NCBI GenBank assembly: GCA_035565975.1
Contig: DATMRT010000148.1
Span: 1 to 64,000 of the forward strand
Length of the DNA stretch: 64,000 nucleotides
Direction: 5' to 3'
DNA from: Ga0077530 sp035565975
GTDB lineage: Bacteria > Pseudomonadota > Alphaproteobacteria > Rhizobiales > Hyphomicrobiaceae
Position 1 is the first letter of the stretch. Every line of letters begins with the position of its first letter. The notes below the pieces were generated by a model that was not told the origin of the DNA, did no database searches, and saw nothing but the letters and a program-made list of their open reading frames with translations. Of the stretch, positions 41,643 to 50,259 are shown piece after piece. The position numbers and the translations under genes are program-made.

Positions 41643-42110
41643 ATGTCAACTGATAACCCACAACCGAGTCACCTTTCTGTCACAGCGGTCACAGAGCTGA
41701 TCGATGCGTCTTTCCCTCAGATCCACGCATCAGGACGGGTGATGGAAATCGAATCCGTCGGACCCGACACCGCCCGCGTCCGGATGCATCTCACCGAGCG
41801 CCACACGCGGCACGGCGGCACGATATCCGGTCCGGCCATGTTCACGCTCGCAGACTTCTCGATTTACGTAGCGTTGATCGGCCGCCTTGGTTCCCCGGCA
41901 ATCCCGTCGGTCACCAGCAATCTCAACATCACGTTCCTCACGCGGCCGCCCGCGCGCGACGTCATCGCGGAAACGCGGCTCGTACGCGTCGGGCGCCGTC
42001 TCGCCTATGCGGAGGTCGCACTCTATTCCGATGGCGGCAGCGAGATGATCGCCCACGCGACAGGCACTTACGCGATCCCGTCGCCGGCCCCAAATCAAGA
42101 GGTAAAATGA
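41643..42110 (+). CDS. PaaI family (hotdog-fold) thioesterase
   Basis: A 155-residue hotdog-fold thioesterase. Conserved parts are RHTRHGGTISGPAMFTLADF, holding the HGG[T/A]-[I/L]-G-P active-site helix entry, then SNLNITFLTRPPARDVIAET and ARVRMHLTERH. It would hydrolyse acyl-CoA thioesters. I chose the ATG at 41643, with GTGGGA upstream; a start at 41604 is possible. The location directly upstream of rplM-rpsI is a recurrent arrangement in Hyphomicrobiales. A small hairpin, GATACC/GGTATC (42109-42128), starts at its stop codon. Confidence 0.85.
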   Translation: MSTDNPQPSHLSVTAVTELIDASFPQIHASGRVMEIESVGPDTARVRMHLTERHTRHGGTISGPAMFTLADFSIYVALIGRLGSPAIPSVTSNLNITFLTRPPARDVIAETRLVRVGRRLAYAEVALYSDGGSEMIAHATGTYAIPSPAPNQEVK

Positions 42111-42150
42111 TACCTTCTCTATGGTATCCTGTTACCGCGCACTCATGTCA

Positions 42151-42179
42151 TTGAATTCATTTCGATAATTCGCTCTAAT
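42151..42179 (+). promoter_or_regulatory. Candidate promoter of rplM-rpsI
   Basis: TTGAAT (42151-42156) and TCTAAT (42174-42179) are 17 bases apart, a good sigma-70-type spacing. A second, weaker pair, TTGACG (42195) and TAGAAG (42218), also has 17-base spacing. Both lie in the 272-bp leader before rplM, which itself starts at 42383 with a long leader for both candidates. Confidence 0.5.
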
Positions 42180-42382
42180 CCGTAGTGAATTCCATTGACG
42201 GAGTACGTTTCGCAGCCTAGAAGGATGCGCGCGGCGCTCGATCCCTCGCCGGGATCGCGCCGCGTCTCGTTTGCGCCGTAGAGGTCGCACGCCGCGCTCC
42301 ACGCTTGCAACGCGAACCGAACCGAACTGACCGAGAAGAACTCTGGCGACCGCACGGGCGCCGTACTCGAAGGGCCAAGCAC

Positions 42383-42844
42383 ATGAAAACGTACAGCGCC
42401 AAGCCCGGCGAGGTGGAGAAGAAGTGGGTGCTCATCGACGCCGAGGGTCTCGTCGTTGGCAGGCTCGCCGCTCTCATCGCCACCCGCCTCAAGGGCAAGC
42501 ATAAGCCGACCTATACGCCGCATGTCGACATGGGTGACAACGTCATCGTCGTCAACGCCGAGAAAGTCGTCTTCACCGGCAACAAGTACGAAGACAAGAA
42601 GTACGAGTGGCACACGGGCTATCCCGGCGGTCTCAAGACCCGCTCGCCGCGCCAGATCATCGAGGGCAAGTTTCCCGAGCGCGTCGTGTTCAAGGCCGTC
42701 GAGCGCATGCTCGCCCGTGGCCCTCTTCAGCGCCGTCTGATGACCAACCTCAAGGTCTATGCCGGTCCCAACCATCCCCATGAAGCGCAGCAACCGACCA
42801 AGCTCGACATCGCCGCGCTCAATCGCAAGAACAAGAGAGACTGA
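42383..42844 (+). CDS. rplM: 50S ribosomal protein L13
   Basis: A 153-residue large-subunit protein. Strings VEKKWVLIDAEGLVVGRLAA, DNVIVVNAEKVVFTGNKYED, YEWHTGYPGGLKTRSPRQI and VERMLARGPLQRRLMTNLKV are all family hallmarks, and the length is normal. The ATG at 42383 gives the canonical MKTYSAKPGEVEKKWV start. It is the first gene of the rplM-rpsI operon, four bases before rpsI. Confidence 0.98.
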   Translation: MKTYSAKPGEVEKKWVLIDAEGLVVGRLAALIATRLKGKHKPTYTPHVDMGDNVIVVNAEKVVFTGNKYEDKKYEWHTGYPGGLKTRSPRQIIEGKFPERVVFKAVERMLARGPLQRRLMTNLKVYAGPNHPHEAQQPTKLDIAALNRKNKRD

Positions 42845-42848
42845 CGCC

Positions 42849-43331
42849 ATGACCGCAGATGCAAAGTCGCTCGAGGACCTTGGGGGCCTCACCGGCCAGA
42901 CCGCGGAAGCCGCCGCTCCGCTGCACGTCCAGAAGCTCGACGCTCAGGGTCGTGCCTACGCCACCGGCAAGCGCAAGAACGCCATCGCGCGCGTCTGGGT
43001 GTCGCGCGGGCACGGCAAGATCACGATCAACGACAGGGACGTGACGACATACTTCGCCCGCCCCGTGCTGCAGATGATCCTGAAGCAGCCACTTGTCGCA
43101 GCAGAGCGCGTCGATCAGTACGACATCCGCGCCACGGTTACGGGCGGCGGTCTTTCCGGTCAGGCCGGTGCGGTGCGCCACGGTCTCTCGAAAGCCCTCA
43201 CCTACTACGAGCCCGAGCTTCGCGCCGTGCTCAAGAAGGGTGGGTTCCTCACGCGCGACAGCCGCATCGTCGAGCGCAAGAAGTACGGCAAGGCAAAGGC
43301 CCGCCGCAGCTTCCAGTTCTCGAAGCGCTGA
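42849..43331 (+). CDS. rpsI: 30S ribosomal protein S9
   Basis: A 160-residue small-subunit protein. After a variable acidic N-terminus of about 35 residues come the conserved QGRAYATGKRKNAIARVWVS, GKITINDRDVTTYFARPVL and GGGLSGQAGAVRHGLSKAL, and the basic C-terminus KAKARRSFQFSKR that reaches the P-site tRNA. The long N-terminus is common in alphaproteobacteria. An intrinsic terminator follows. Confidence 0.98.
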   Translation: MTADAKSLEDLGGLTGQTAEAAAPLHVQKLDAQGRAYATGKRKNAIARVWVSRGHGKITINDRDVTTYFARPVLQMILKQPLVAAERVDQYDIRATVTGGGLSGQAGAVRHGLSKALTYYEPELRAVLKKGGFLTRDSRIVERKKYGKAKARRSFQFSKR

Positions 43332-43359
43332 TCAGCCCGCACACAAGCCGCAAAGCAGA

Positions 43360-43396
43360 ACGGCCCGCCGATTGGTTCGGCGGGCCGTTTTCTTTT
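43360..43396 (+). terminator. Intrinsic terminator of rplM-rpsI
   Basis: ACGGCCCGCC (from 43360) pairs with GGCGGGCCGT (to 43388) around a GATTGGTTC loop, followed by a TTTCTTTTTC tract. This is a textbook Rho-independent terminator 28 bases after the rpsI stop. It also lies next to the end of the convergent TadE-like gene. Confidence 0.93.
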
Positions 43397-43413
43397 TCTC
43401 GCTCGGTATATCG

Positions 43414-44055
43414 TCAGGACATTTCGCCGCCGGTGACGCAATTGATCGGCCGCAGGTGCACGCAGCTCGAGTTGCGCGGCTTCAGGAAGAAGCGCTCCGT
43501 CATGTTGAAGGCGGATTTGATGAAGTAGTTGAAGATCAGCGGCGTGTAGTTGTACCGCGCCTCGGACACGATCACGCTCTCGCCGGCAACAAGCAGGCCT
43601 TCCGGGATGTCGTGATATTCCTCACCGCGCGGATGTGGCGTGCCGGCGTTGCTGTCGCGCGACCAATCGATCGTGTAGATCAGAACGCTCGGATTGCCCG
43701 GCGTCCCTTGCGCAATGACGCTCAGGACTTTCACGTAGAGCCGCTGGATATCGTACGGCAGAATGAGCTGCTCGACGATCTTGAGGTCGCGATCCACCTG
43801 CTCGGGTGTGAGGCCCGAGTTTGGCGCGCGTGCGATGAGATCGGCGGTCGAGCTCGCCGCCAGCGTGAGGCGCCGGTCGACAGTGAGCGCCTGGCTGAAC
43901 TCGATGGTGCCGACGAACAGGAAGAACATGATCGGCACGATCATGCCGAATTCGACCGCAGCCATGCCCTTCGTGTCGCGACGCAGGCGAGCAAGGATGC
44001 CGCGGCGGCGGCCGTCGTGCCGCCATGCCGAAAATCGCGTGACGAGGTTCCTCAT
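43414..44055 (-). CDS. TadE/TadG-like pilus assembly protein
   Basis: A 213-residue protein with the TadE signature: a charged N-terminus, RDTKGMAAVEFGMIVPIMFF, and a single membrane helix (about residues 34-56) with the glutamate characteristic of pseudopilins. The remainder is periplasmic, with three cysteines near the C-terminus (SSCVHLRPINCVTGG gives two). TadE-like minor pseudopilins belong to Tad (Flp) pili. Only two such genes are here and the core tad genes are absent. The upstream neighbour at 44069 has the same architecture, separated by 13 bases, so the two are very likely one operon. Confidence 0.87.
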   Translation of the reverse strand: MRNLVTRFSAWRHDGRRRGILARLRRDTKGMAAVEFGMIVPIMFFLFVGTIEFSQALTVDRRLTLAASSTADLIARAPNSGLTPEQVDRDLKIVEQLILPYDIQRLYVKVLSVIAQGTPGNPSVLIYTIDWSRDSNAGTPHPRGEEYHDIPEGLLVAGESVIVSEARYNYTPLIFNYFIKSAFNMTERFFLKPRNSSCVHLRPINCVTGGEMS

Positions 44056-44068
44056 CGTTCGGCGCTCA

Positions 44069-44629
44069 TCAGTTGAAAGGTTCGGTGCGGAACGTAGTCG
44101 CGGCCTGGATGAGGCGCGAGCCGTTGCCCATGTTGCCCAGATTCAGATAGGGGATCTTCGAGGCGAGGCTCCACTCGTAGCAGACCCAGATCAGCACGAC
44201 CTGATCGGCTTCGCCGGGCGCGTACGATGTCACGTCGCTCAGATTGCCGTCGCTATCGAGGCACTGCGCCGTTGTGCCAGGCCCGATGGCCTCGGAGTCC
44301 GGAAAATTGAGGACATTCACCCGGAGCTTGTTCACGCAGTCGACGAAGCCCGGCACCAGCTCGCAGACTTTCTCCTTGAACTGCTGTCCCGTCATCCCAC
44401 CCTGCTGAACCTGGCCGGTGCGGATAAGGCGGCCCGTGCGCTCGACGGCGTTCTCGAGTGAGAAGGTCGTGAAGAAGTAGAGGCCGACTCCCATGATGCC
44501 GAACAGCAGCATGAGGAACGGACCGGCGACAAATGCGAACTCGATCGCCGTCGTGCCCGAGGCATCGCGACGCCAGCGCCGCGGCAGCGACCAGAGGCTG
44601 TCCGAAGAGGACCTGGAAAAGGGCAGCAT
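44069..44629 (-). CDS. TadE-like pseudopilin
   Basis: A 186-residue TadE-family protein with RDASGTTAIEFAFVAGPFLM at the start of its single membrane helix and a periplasmic remainder containing VCELVPGFVDCVNKLRVNVL. It is the first gene of the two-gene unit. I chose the ATG at 44629, which has a GAGG about 12 bases upstream, over a GTG at 44644 that has no ribosome binding site. The promoter should lie in the AT-rich region between this gene and the GTA cluster. Confidence 0.85.
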   Translation of the reverse strand: MLPFSRSSSDSLWSLPRRWRRDASGTTAIEFAFVAGPFLMLLFGIMGVGLYFFTTFSLENAVERTGRLIRTGQVQQGGMTGQQFKEKVCELVPGFVDCVNKLRVNVLNFPDSEAIGPGTTAQCLDSDGNLSDVTSYAPGEADQVVLIWVCYEWSLASKIPYLNLGNMGNGSRLIQAATTFRTEPFN

Positions 44630-45012
44630 TGGCGTACGCCTCACTGGTTCACGCCCTGGAGAATCGTGCCAATCAAATACGAGAATGTTGAATCATCGCT
44701 TAATCCGCCGTCAGTGATTGCCGAATGGTTAGCGAATTGCTGGCAAAGCGATCTATTGCCCGCTCGATCCGACCTGCTGAGAAATTTTATCCCCGCACGC
44801 CATGCGGCATGAGAAACTGGCAAGTTCTCGTCAAAGCATATGCTGACGTAGTTGCGATTTTTTCTTCATTCCCAAAGAATTTCGTGAATCTATTATTGAC
44901 ATCGCAACGATAGTTCGATACAAATTGAGTATAGCGTGAAAAGCGTCGGACGAGGCTTCCGCCGGTTTCGACCACACGGACACGCTGCCCCTCAGACAAT
45001 CCTGGTGCCTGC
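44630..45012. promoter_or_regulatory. AT-rich divergent control region between tadE-like genes and the GTA cluster
   Basis: This 383-bp stretch is visibly richer in A and T than anything else in the window, and it feeds two divergent units. For the GTA operon, TTGACA (44896-44901) and TACAAA (44919-44924) have a 17-base spacing and would start transcription about 80 bases before the first gene. A TTAA-N7-TCAG sequence (44700-44714) resembles a CtrA half-site but is too degenerate to call. No gene is seen in it. Confidence 0.6.
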
Positions 45013-45639
45013 ATGACCGGCTCGGCTCAACCCGACTGGCAGCGGATCCGTCGTCTGTACGTCGCCGGCGCGCAGTCGCTTGCCGCCATCGCCGAACAGC
45101 ACGGGGTCTCTGTTCAGCGCATTGCCCGTCGTGCCCGCAACGAGGGCTGGCCCCCTCGCTCGCGGCGCACGCCCGGCGCGCGCGACGGACCACCTCGAAA
45201 ACCCTCGAAGCCGCCTTCGACAGAGACCGCTCCTCCCAAGCGATCGGCCGGCGACGCGAAGCCGCCGGAAACACAAGACGCCAAAGCAACCGCGACTTCT
45301 TTGAAAGCCCGGCGGGCTCTCGTCCGCCGCCTCTACAAAGCGATCGATACCAAGCTCAAGCAGATGGAAAGGCGCATGGCACACGACATGGCCACGAAGG
45401 AAAGTTCCTCCGACACCACGGCCGCAGACCACGAGCGCGACACCCGCGCCATCGGCGCCCTCATCGCCAATCTCAGCCGCGTAACGGAGATCGAAGCTGA
45501 CCTCGAGCGCCACCCCGGATCCGAAAGCCCCGCCTCCAGCCAAGGCGCCCAGCACGCTGAACGCCAACTCGCCGACGAGGCGGAGCGCTTCCGCCGAGAT
45601 GTTGCGGAGCGTCTTGCTCGACTTGTCCGCCCGGCCTGA
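45013..45639 (+). CDS. GTA small terminase-like protein (g1)
   Basis: A 208-residue DNA-packaging protein, first gene of the cluster. Residues about 12-46 form a helix-turn-helix like that of phage terminase small subunits (IRRLYVAGAQSLAAIAEQHG, then VSVQRIARRARNEGW). A proline/lysine-rich linker (about 48-100) leads to a helical C-terminal part (ALVRRLYKAIDTKLKQMERR, RDTRAIGALIANLSRVTEIE) that would oligomerise and contact TerL. It overlaps the large terminase by 41 bases. RcGTA g1 has the same position and role. GTA packaging is largely non-specific, so specific pac recognition is not expected. Confidence 0.8.
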   Translation: MTGSAQPDWQRIRRLYVAGAQSLAAIAEQHGVSVQRIARRARNEGWPPRSRRTPGARDGPPRKPSKPPSTETAPPKRSAGDAKPPETQDAKATATSLKARRALVRRLYKAIDTKLKQMERRMAHDMATKESSSDTTAADHERDTRAIGALIANLSRVTEIEADLERHPGSESPASSQGAQHAERQLADEAERFRRDVAERLARLVRPA

Positions 45640-46936
45640 AGCCGAGCGCGAGGCCGCTCTCGCCACGCTCTCCGCGCCCGAGATCATCAGCCTCGCCCAC
45701 GACTGGCAGGTCTGGGCCCGTGAGGATCAGCTCGCTCCTGTCACGGCGACCGATAACCGGCCCTGGCAGACCTGGCTCATTCTCGGCGGCCGCGGCTCCG
45801 GCAAGACCCGCGCCGGCGCTGAATGGGTCCGCGCCCGCGCCCTCGGTCTCCATGCCAACGAGTGCGAGCCGGCGCGCCGCATCGCGCTCGTCGGGCTCAC
45901 GATCGCTCAGGTCCGCAGCGTCATGATCGAGGGCGTTTCCGGCCTGCTCGCCGTCCATGCGCCGCACGAGCGACCGCACTACGACGTTTCGCGCAATCAG
46001 ATCCAGTGGCCGAACGGAGCCATCGCCCAGATGTACGCTGCCGACGATCCCGACAACCTGCGCGGCCCGCAGTTCGACGCCGCCTGGTGCGACGAGCTCG
46101 CCAAGTGGCGCCGCGCCCAGCACGCTTGGGACATGCTTCAGTTCGCGCTTCGTCTCGGCCATCAGCCGCAATGCGTCGTTACGACCACTCCGCGCCCGAT
46201 CCCGCTCCTCAAGAAGCTGATGGCCGACGAAGTGACCGTCACATCCCGCGCCAAGACCACCGACAACGCCGCCAACCTCGCTCCCTCCTTTCTCTCCAGC
46301 GTTCTCAAGCGCTACGGCGGCACGGCCCTCGGTCGCCAGGAGATCGACGGTGAGATCGTCGAGGATCGCGGCGGCGGCCTCTGGCGCAAGAGCTGGCTTG
46401 ATCAGCACCGCGTTGCCGCGCCGCCCGAGCTCGCGCGCATCGTCGTTGCCGTCGACCCGCCCGTCACATCGAACACCAACTCCGACGCTTGCGGCATCAT
46501 CGTCGCCGGCCTCGGCGAGGACGGTCGCGCCTACGTCCTCGCCGATCGCACCATCCGCGGCCGCGAGCCGACCGTCTGGGCGCGCGCGGCCATCGCCGCC
46601 TACCGTGACTTCGCCGCCGACCGCATCGTCGCCGAGGTCAACCAGGGCGGTGATCTCGTCGTCGGCGTCATGCGCCAGGTCGATGCTTCGGTGCCGATCC
46701 GCGCCGTACGCGCCACACGCGGCAAATGGGTACGCGCCGAGCCGGTCTCCGCGCTCTACGCCGAAGGTCGCGTGATCCACGTCGGCGAGTGGCCGGAGCT
46801 CGAGAGTCAGATGTGTGCCTTCGGTGCCGACGGTCTCGCCCAAGGCAAAAGCCCGGACCGTCTCGATGCGCTTGTGTGGGCGCTCACCGATCTCATGCTG
46901 ACGAACCCGCGCAGCCCAACCATACGGACGCTCTGA
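45599..46936 (+). CDS. GTA large terminase subunit (g2, TerL)
   Basis: A 445-residue packaging motor. The N-terminal ATPase has Walker A ILGGRGSGKTRAGAEW (Lys69) and an early adenine-binding segment WQTWL. Further ATPase strings are IALVGLTIAQVRSVMIEGVS and GPQFDAAWCDELAKWR, the latter carrying the Walker B-like acids. The C-terminal RNase H-like nuclease starts near IVVAVDPPVTSNTNSDACGI and continues with DRIVAEVNQGGDLV and the late acidic SPDRLDALVWALTDLM. All main catalytic acids seem present, so the protein should be functional. The start overlaps g1 by 41 bases, and the stop is directly followed by the portal gene (no gap). Confidence 0.95.
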   Translation: MLRSVLLDLSARPEAEREAALATLSAPEIISLAHDWQVWAREDQLAPVTATDNRPWQTWLILGGRGSGKTRAGAEWVRARALGLHANECEPARRIALVGLTIAQVRSVMIEGVSGLLAVHAPHERPHYDVSRNQIQWPNGAIAQMYAADDPDNLRGPQFDAAWCDELAKWRRAQHAWDMLQFALRLGHQPQCVVTTTPRPIPLLKKLMADEVTVTSRAKTTDNAANLAPSFLSSVLKRYGGTALGRQEIDGEIVEDRGGGLWRKSWLDQHRVAAPPELARIVVAVDPPVTSNTNSDACGIIVAGLGEDGRAYVLADRTIRGREPTVWARAAIAAYRDFAADRIVAEVNQGGDLVVGVMRQVDASVPIRAVRATRGKWVRAEPVSALYAEGRVIHVGEWPELESQMCAFGADGLAQGKSPDRLDALVWALTDLMLTNPRSPTIRTL

Positions 46937-48148
46937 ATGATCTCGACATCCATTGCGACCTCCCTCCGCGCCCTCATCGGCGGTTGGGGGCGGAGAGCCA
47001 TGCCACGCGCGGAAACCAAGGCCAGCGCCGTCGGCCCGCTGATCGCGCTCGACACCCTCCGCCAGCCGGCCTGGACACCGCGCGACTACGCCGCCTTTGC
47101 GCGCGAAGGCTTCATGGGCAACGCGATCGTCTATCGCTGTGTGCGTATGATCGCGGAGACCGCCGCTTCAGTGCCGCTGCTCCTCTACCGCGGCGAGGAG
47201 GAGATCGAAGCGCACGCGCTTTCCGAACTCATCAGCCGCCCCAACCAGGCGCAGGTGGGACCGGAGTTCCTTGAGGCGCTCGTCGGCCACCTGCTCGTCG
47301 CCGGCAACAGCTACATCGAGGCGGTTGCCATCGACGACGAGATCCGCGAGCTGCACGTCCTGCGCCCCGATCGCATGAAGGTCGTGCCCGGTTCGGACGG
47401 CTGGCCCGAGGCCTACGAGTACACCGTCGGCGGCCGCTCCGTGCGCCTCTCCGGCGATTGCGCACCAGGCGTACGCCGCATCCTGCACATGAAGCTCTTT
47501 CACGCGGCGCACGATCACTACGGCATGAGCCCGCTCGAAGCTGCCGCGACAGCCATCGACCTGCACAACACCGCGACGCGCTGGAACAAGGCCCTCCTCG
47601 ACAATTCCGCTCGTCCGTCCGGCGCCCTCGTCTACACCGCGCGCGACGGCAATCTCACGACCGAGCAATACGAGCGCCTGAAAGCTGAGCTGGAGCGGGG
47701 TTTCCAGGGCGCCGCCAATGCCGGCCGGCCGCTCCTCCTCGAAGGCGGCCTCGACTGGAAATCCATGTCGCTCTCGCCCAAGGACATGGACTTTCTCGAA
47801 GCCAAGAACGCCGCTGCCCGCGAGATCGCGCTCGCCCTCGGCGTACCGCCCATGCTGCTCGGAATTCCCGGCGACAACACGTATGCGAACATGGCCGAGG
47901 CCACGCGCGGCTTCTGGCGCCAGACCGTCATCCCGCTTGTCGGCCGCACCGCGAAGTCACTCTCGCGCTGGCTCGCGCCTGCCTGGGATCCCGATCTCGA
48001 GCTGCGCCCTGATCTCGACGCCGTCGAGGCGCTCTCGCCAGAGCGTGAAGCCCTGTGGGCCCGTCTCGACAAGGCCTCCTTCCTCACGCTCAACGAGAAG
48101 CGCGCCGCCGCCGGTTACAGCCCGCTCGCCGAGAGCGACGCTCTTTAG
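46937..48148 (+). CDS. GTA portal protein (g3, HK97 family)
   Basis: A 403-residue HK97-type portal protein that forms the dodecameric DNA gate at one capsid vertex. Family strings are GFMGNAIVYRCVRMIAETAA, HALSELISRPNQAQVGPEFL, HDHYGMSPLEAAATAIDLHN, LDNSARPSGALVYTARDGNL and MDFLEAKNAAAREIALALGV with PPMLLGIPGDNTYANMAEA. The length is normal. It begins at the base after the TerL stop. A repeat element, not a g3.5 gene, follows it. Confidence 0.95.
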   Translation: MISTSIATSLRALIGGWGRRAMPRAETKASAVGPLIALDTLRQPAWTPRDYAAFAREGFMGNAIVYRCVRMIAETAASVPLLLYRGEEEIEAHALSELISRPNQAQVGPEFLEALVGHLLVAGNSYIEAVAIDDEIRELHVLRPDRMKVVPGSDGWPEAYEYTVGGRSVRLSGDCAPGVRRILHMKLFHAAHDHYGMSPLEAAATAIDLHNTATRWNKALLDNSARPSGALVYTARDGNLTTEQYERLKAELERGFQGAANAGRPLLLEGGLDWKSMSLSPKDMDFLEAKNAAAREIALALGVPPMLLGIPGDNTYANMAEATRGFWRQTVIPLVGRTAKSLSRWLAPAWDPDLELRPDLDAVEALSPEREALWARLDKASFLTLNEKRAAAGYSPLAESDAL

Positions 48149-48180
48149 AATTCGCCACTATCCAAGTCCGCCGAGATGAT

Positions 48181-48230
48181 TTCCCCTCCCCCTTGTGGGG
48201 AGGGGTTAGGGGTGGGGGGCATCCCGCCGC
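48181..48230. repeat. Palindromic repeat (element family A, copy 3) inside the GTA operon
   Basis: CCTCCCCCTTGTGGGGAGGG with GGTTAGGGGTGGGGGGCATC is one arm of the element seen paired at 811 and 20471. It lies in the 138-bp gap between portal and prohead protease, where RcGTA carries the small g3.5 gene. Its sequence would be translated if protease translation started at 48176. Confidence 0.78.
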
Positions 48231-48286
48231 CCATTGCCCCGCACGCCCACCCTTCGCAACCTCACATCAATTCGGAGCGTTCCATC

Positions 48287-49003
48287 GTGATCGAATCCCG
48301 ATCCGCGACCCCTCGACGCGCGCTTCCGCACGAAGCGAAGTTCACGGCTCTCGACATGAAGAGCGTTGCCGACGACGGTGCCTTCGAAGGCTATGCCTCG
48401 ATCTTCGGCCGCCAGGATCTCGGCCGCGACGTCGTCATGCCGGGCGCCTTCCACGACACGCTTGCCGCGCGCGGACCGAGCGGCGTCAGGATGCTCTTCC
48501 AGCACAATCCGGCCGAACCGATCGGCATCTGGGAGACGCTGGCCGAGGATGCCAAAGGGCTCTTCGCGCGCGGACGCCTCATGCCGACTGTCGCCCGCGC
48601 CCGAGAGGTGCTCTCGCTCATGCGTGCCGGCGCGATCGACGGTCTCTCGATCGGCTTCCGCACCGTCAAAGCCCATCGCGATCGTTCGCGCGGCGTGCGC
48701 CGCATCGAGAAGGTCGATCTATGGGAAATCTCCATCGTCACGTTCCCGCTGCTGCCCGAGGCCCGCATCGCCACCACCAAGGCACGGCCATTCGCGGGCA
48801 CGCCGCCCTCGGAACGTGAATTCGAACGCTGGCTCACGCAGGACGCTGGGCTCACGCGCACCGAGGCCCGCGCCGTCCTCCGCTCGGGCTTCAAAGGATT
48901 GGCCGCGTTGCGGGATGCCGCGGCCACTCCATCCGATACGGCGCGGCTCGCTAACCGATGCGCCGCCGTTGCTGCCTACCTCCGCTCGACGCCTCTCATC
49001 TGA
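48287..49003 (+). CDS. GTA prohead protease (g4, HK97 family)
   Basis: A 238-residue HK97-type maturation protease that trims the capsid precursor. The catalytic histidine is in MLFQHNPAEPIGIW and the serine in IDGLSIGFRTVKAHRD, with the typical GAFEGYASIFGRQDLGRDVV and VDLWEISIVTFPLLPEARI. I chose the GTG at 48287: GGAG lies nine bases before it, and an upstream ATG at 48176 would make the protein begin within the repeat element (SPPPCGEGLGVGG), which is clearly not part of the family. The last bases overlap no gene; the capsid starts 14 bases on. The extended C-terminus (after KARPFAG) resembles GTA proteases. Confidence 0.9.
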   Translation: MIESRSATPRRALPHEAKFTALDMKSVADDGAFEGYASIFGRQDLGRDVVMPGAFHDTLAARGPSGVRMLFQHNPAEPIGIWETLAEDAKGLFARGRLMPTVARAREVLSLMRAGAIDGLSIGFRTVKAHRDRSRGVRRIEKVDLWEISIVTFPLLPEARIATTKARPFAGTPPSEREFERWLTQDAGLTRTEARAVLRSGFKGLAALRDAAATPSDTARLANRCAAVAAYLRSTPLI

Positions 49004-49017
49004 AGGACTCCTCCCAC

Positions 49018-50259
49018 ATGACCGCCTCGACCCCGAGCCTCGAAACCAAGAGCAGCTCCGACCTCCATCACGCGCTCGACGACCTCCTCCGCGCCTTCGA
49101 GACCTACAAGGAAGAGAACGAACGCCGCCTCGCCGACATCGAGACGCGCGGTGCCGCCGACCCGCTCACCACCGACAAGCTCGATCGCCTCGACCGTGCG
49201 CTTGATGATCACAAGCGCCGCCTCGACGATATTTCGCTGAAGTCCGCTCGTCCTCAGCTCTCGTCCGCCGCCCCGAGCGCGCATCTCGCCCGCGAGCATC
49301 GCACCGCCTTCGACGGCTACATCCGCAAGGGCGAAACGAGCGGCCTCCTCGATATCGAGAGCAAGGCACTTTCGGTCGGCTCGGGTCCCGACGGCGGCTA
49401 TCTCGTTCCCGCCGAGACCGAGACGACCGTGAACATGGCCCTCAAGGAGATCTCGCCGATCCGCCCGATCGCCAGTGTCCGCCAGGTCTCGGGCTCGGTC
49501 TTCAAGAAGCCGTTCTCCATCGCTGGCGCCGGTGCCGGATGGGTCGCGGAAACGGGCACACGCTCGACCACGACCTCGCCGACGCTCGCCGAGCTCTCCT
49601 TCCCGACCATGGAGCTCTACGCGATGCCGGCCGCGACTCCGGCACTGCTGGATGACTCCGCCGTCGACATCGACCAGTGGATTGCCGAGGAGGTTCGCTC
49701 CGCCTTCGCCGAGCAGGAGGGCACGGCCTTCGTCACGGGCGACGGCAGCAGCAAGCCGACCGGCTTCATGCACTACGACAAGATCGCGGAAGCGAGCTGG
49801 GAGTGGGGCAAGATCGGCGCCATCAAGACCGGCAACGACGCGGCGTTCCCGGCCAGCAATCCCGGCGACAAGCTGATCGACTTCGTCTACACGCTCAAGG
49901 CCGGCTATCGCGCCAACGCACGCTTCGTCATGAACCGCGCGACCCAGGCCATCGTCCGCAAGCTCAAGGACGGCGATGGCCATTACCTCTGGCATCCGGC
50001 CATCAGCCCCGGCGAGTCGCCCTCGCTCATGGGCTTCCCCGTCACCGAATCCGAGGACATGCCGGACGTCGCTGCCGATGCCTACGCGATCGCCTTCGGC
50101 GACTTCCGCCGCGGCTATCTGATCGTGGATCGCATCGGCATTCGTGTCCTGCGCGACCCCTACTCGTCGAAGCCGTACGTGCTCTTCTACACGACCAAGC
50201 GCGTCGGCGGCGGCGTCCAGGACTTCGACGCGATCAAGCTCCTGCAGTTCGGCGACTGA
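49018..50259 (+). CDS. GTA major capsid protein (g5, HK97 family)
   Basis: A 413-residue HK97-fold capsid protein. The first ~110 residues are a coiled-coil scaffold (delta) domain (HALDDLLRAFETYKEENERR, LDRLDRALDDHKRRLDDISL), normally cut off by the protease. The mature part begins near GETSGLLDIESKALSVGSGP and includes DGGYLVPAETETTVNMALKE, ALLDDSAVDIDQWIAEEVRS, GDGSSKPTGFMHYDK and the C-terminal RVGGGVQDFDAIKLLQFGD. The ATG at 49018 has an AAGGA ribosome binding site and fits the scaffold start. RcGTA g5 has the same order and size. Confidence 0.97.
   Translation: MTASTPSLETKSSSDLHHALDDLLRAFETYKEENERRLADIETRGAADPLTTDKLDRLDRALDDHKRRLDDISLKSARPQLSSAAPSAHLAREHRTAFDGYIRKGETSGLLDIESKALSVGSGPDGGYLVPAETETTVNMALKEISPIRPIASVRQVSGSVFKKPFSIAGAGAGWVAETGTRSTTTSPTLAELSFPTMELYAMPAATPALLDDSAVDIDQWIAEEVRSAFAEQEGTAFVTGDGSSKPTGFMHYDKIAEASWEWGKIGAIKTGNDAAFPASNPGDKLIDFVYTLKAGYRANARFVMNRATQAIVRKLKDGDGHYLWHPAISPGESPSLMGFPVTESEDMPDVAADAYAIAFGDFRRGYLIVDRIGIRVLRDPYSSKPYVLFYTTKRVGGGVQDFDAIKLLQFGD

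Noticed and set aside
43414..44629. Complete Tad pilus locus
   Set aside because: Only two TadE-like genes are here; the ATPase, secretin and prepilin genes are not.
44700..44714. CtrA binding site TTAA-N7-TTAA
   Set aside because: Only the first half matches (second half is TCAG), so the evidence is too weak.
48176..48286. Upstream ATG start for the prohead protease
   Set aside because: It would translate a dispersed repeat (SPPPCGEGLGVGG). The GTG at 48287 has a better ribosome binding site and fits the family.
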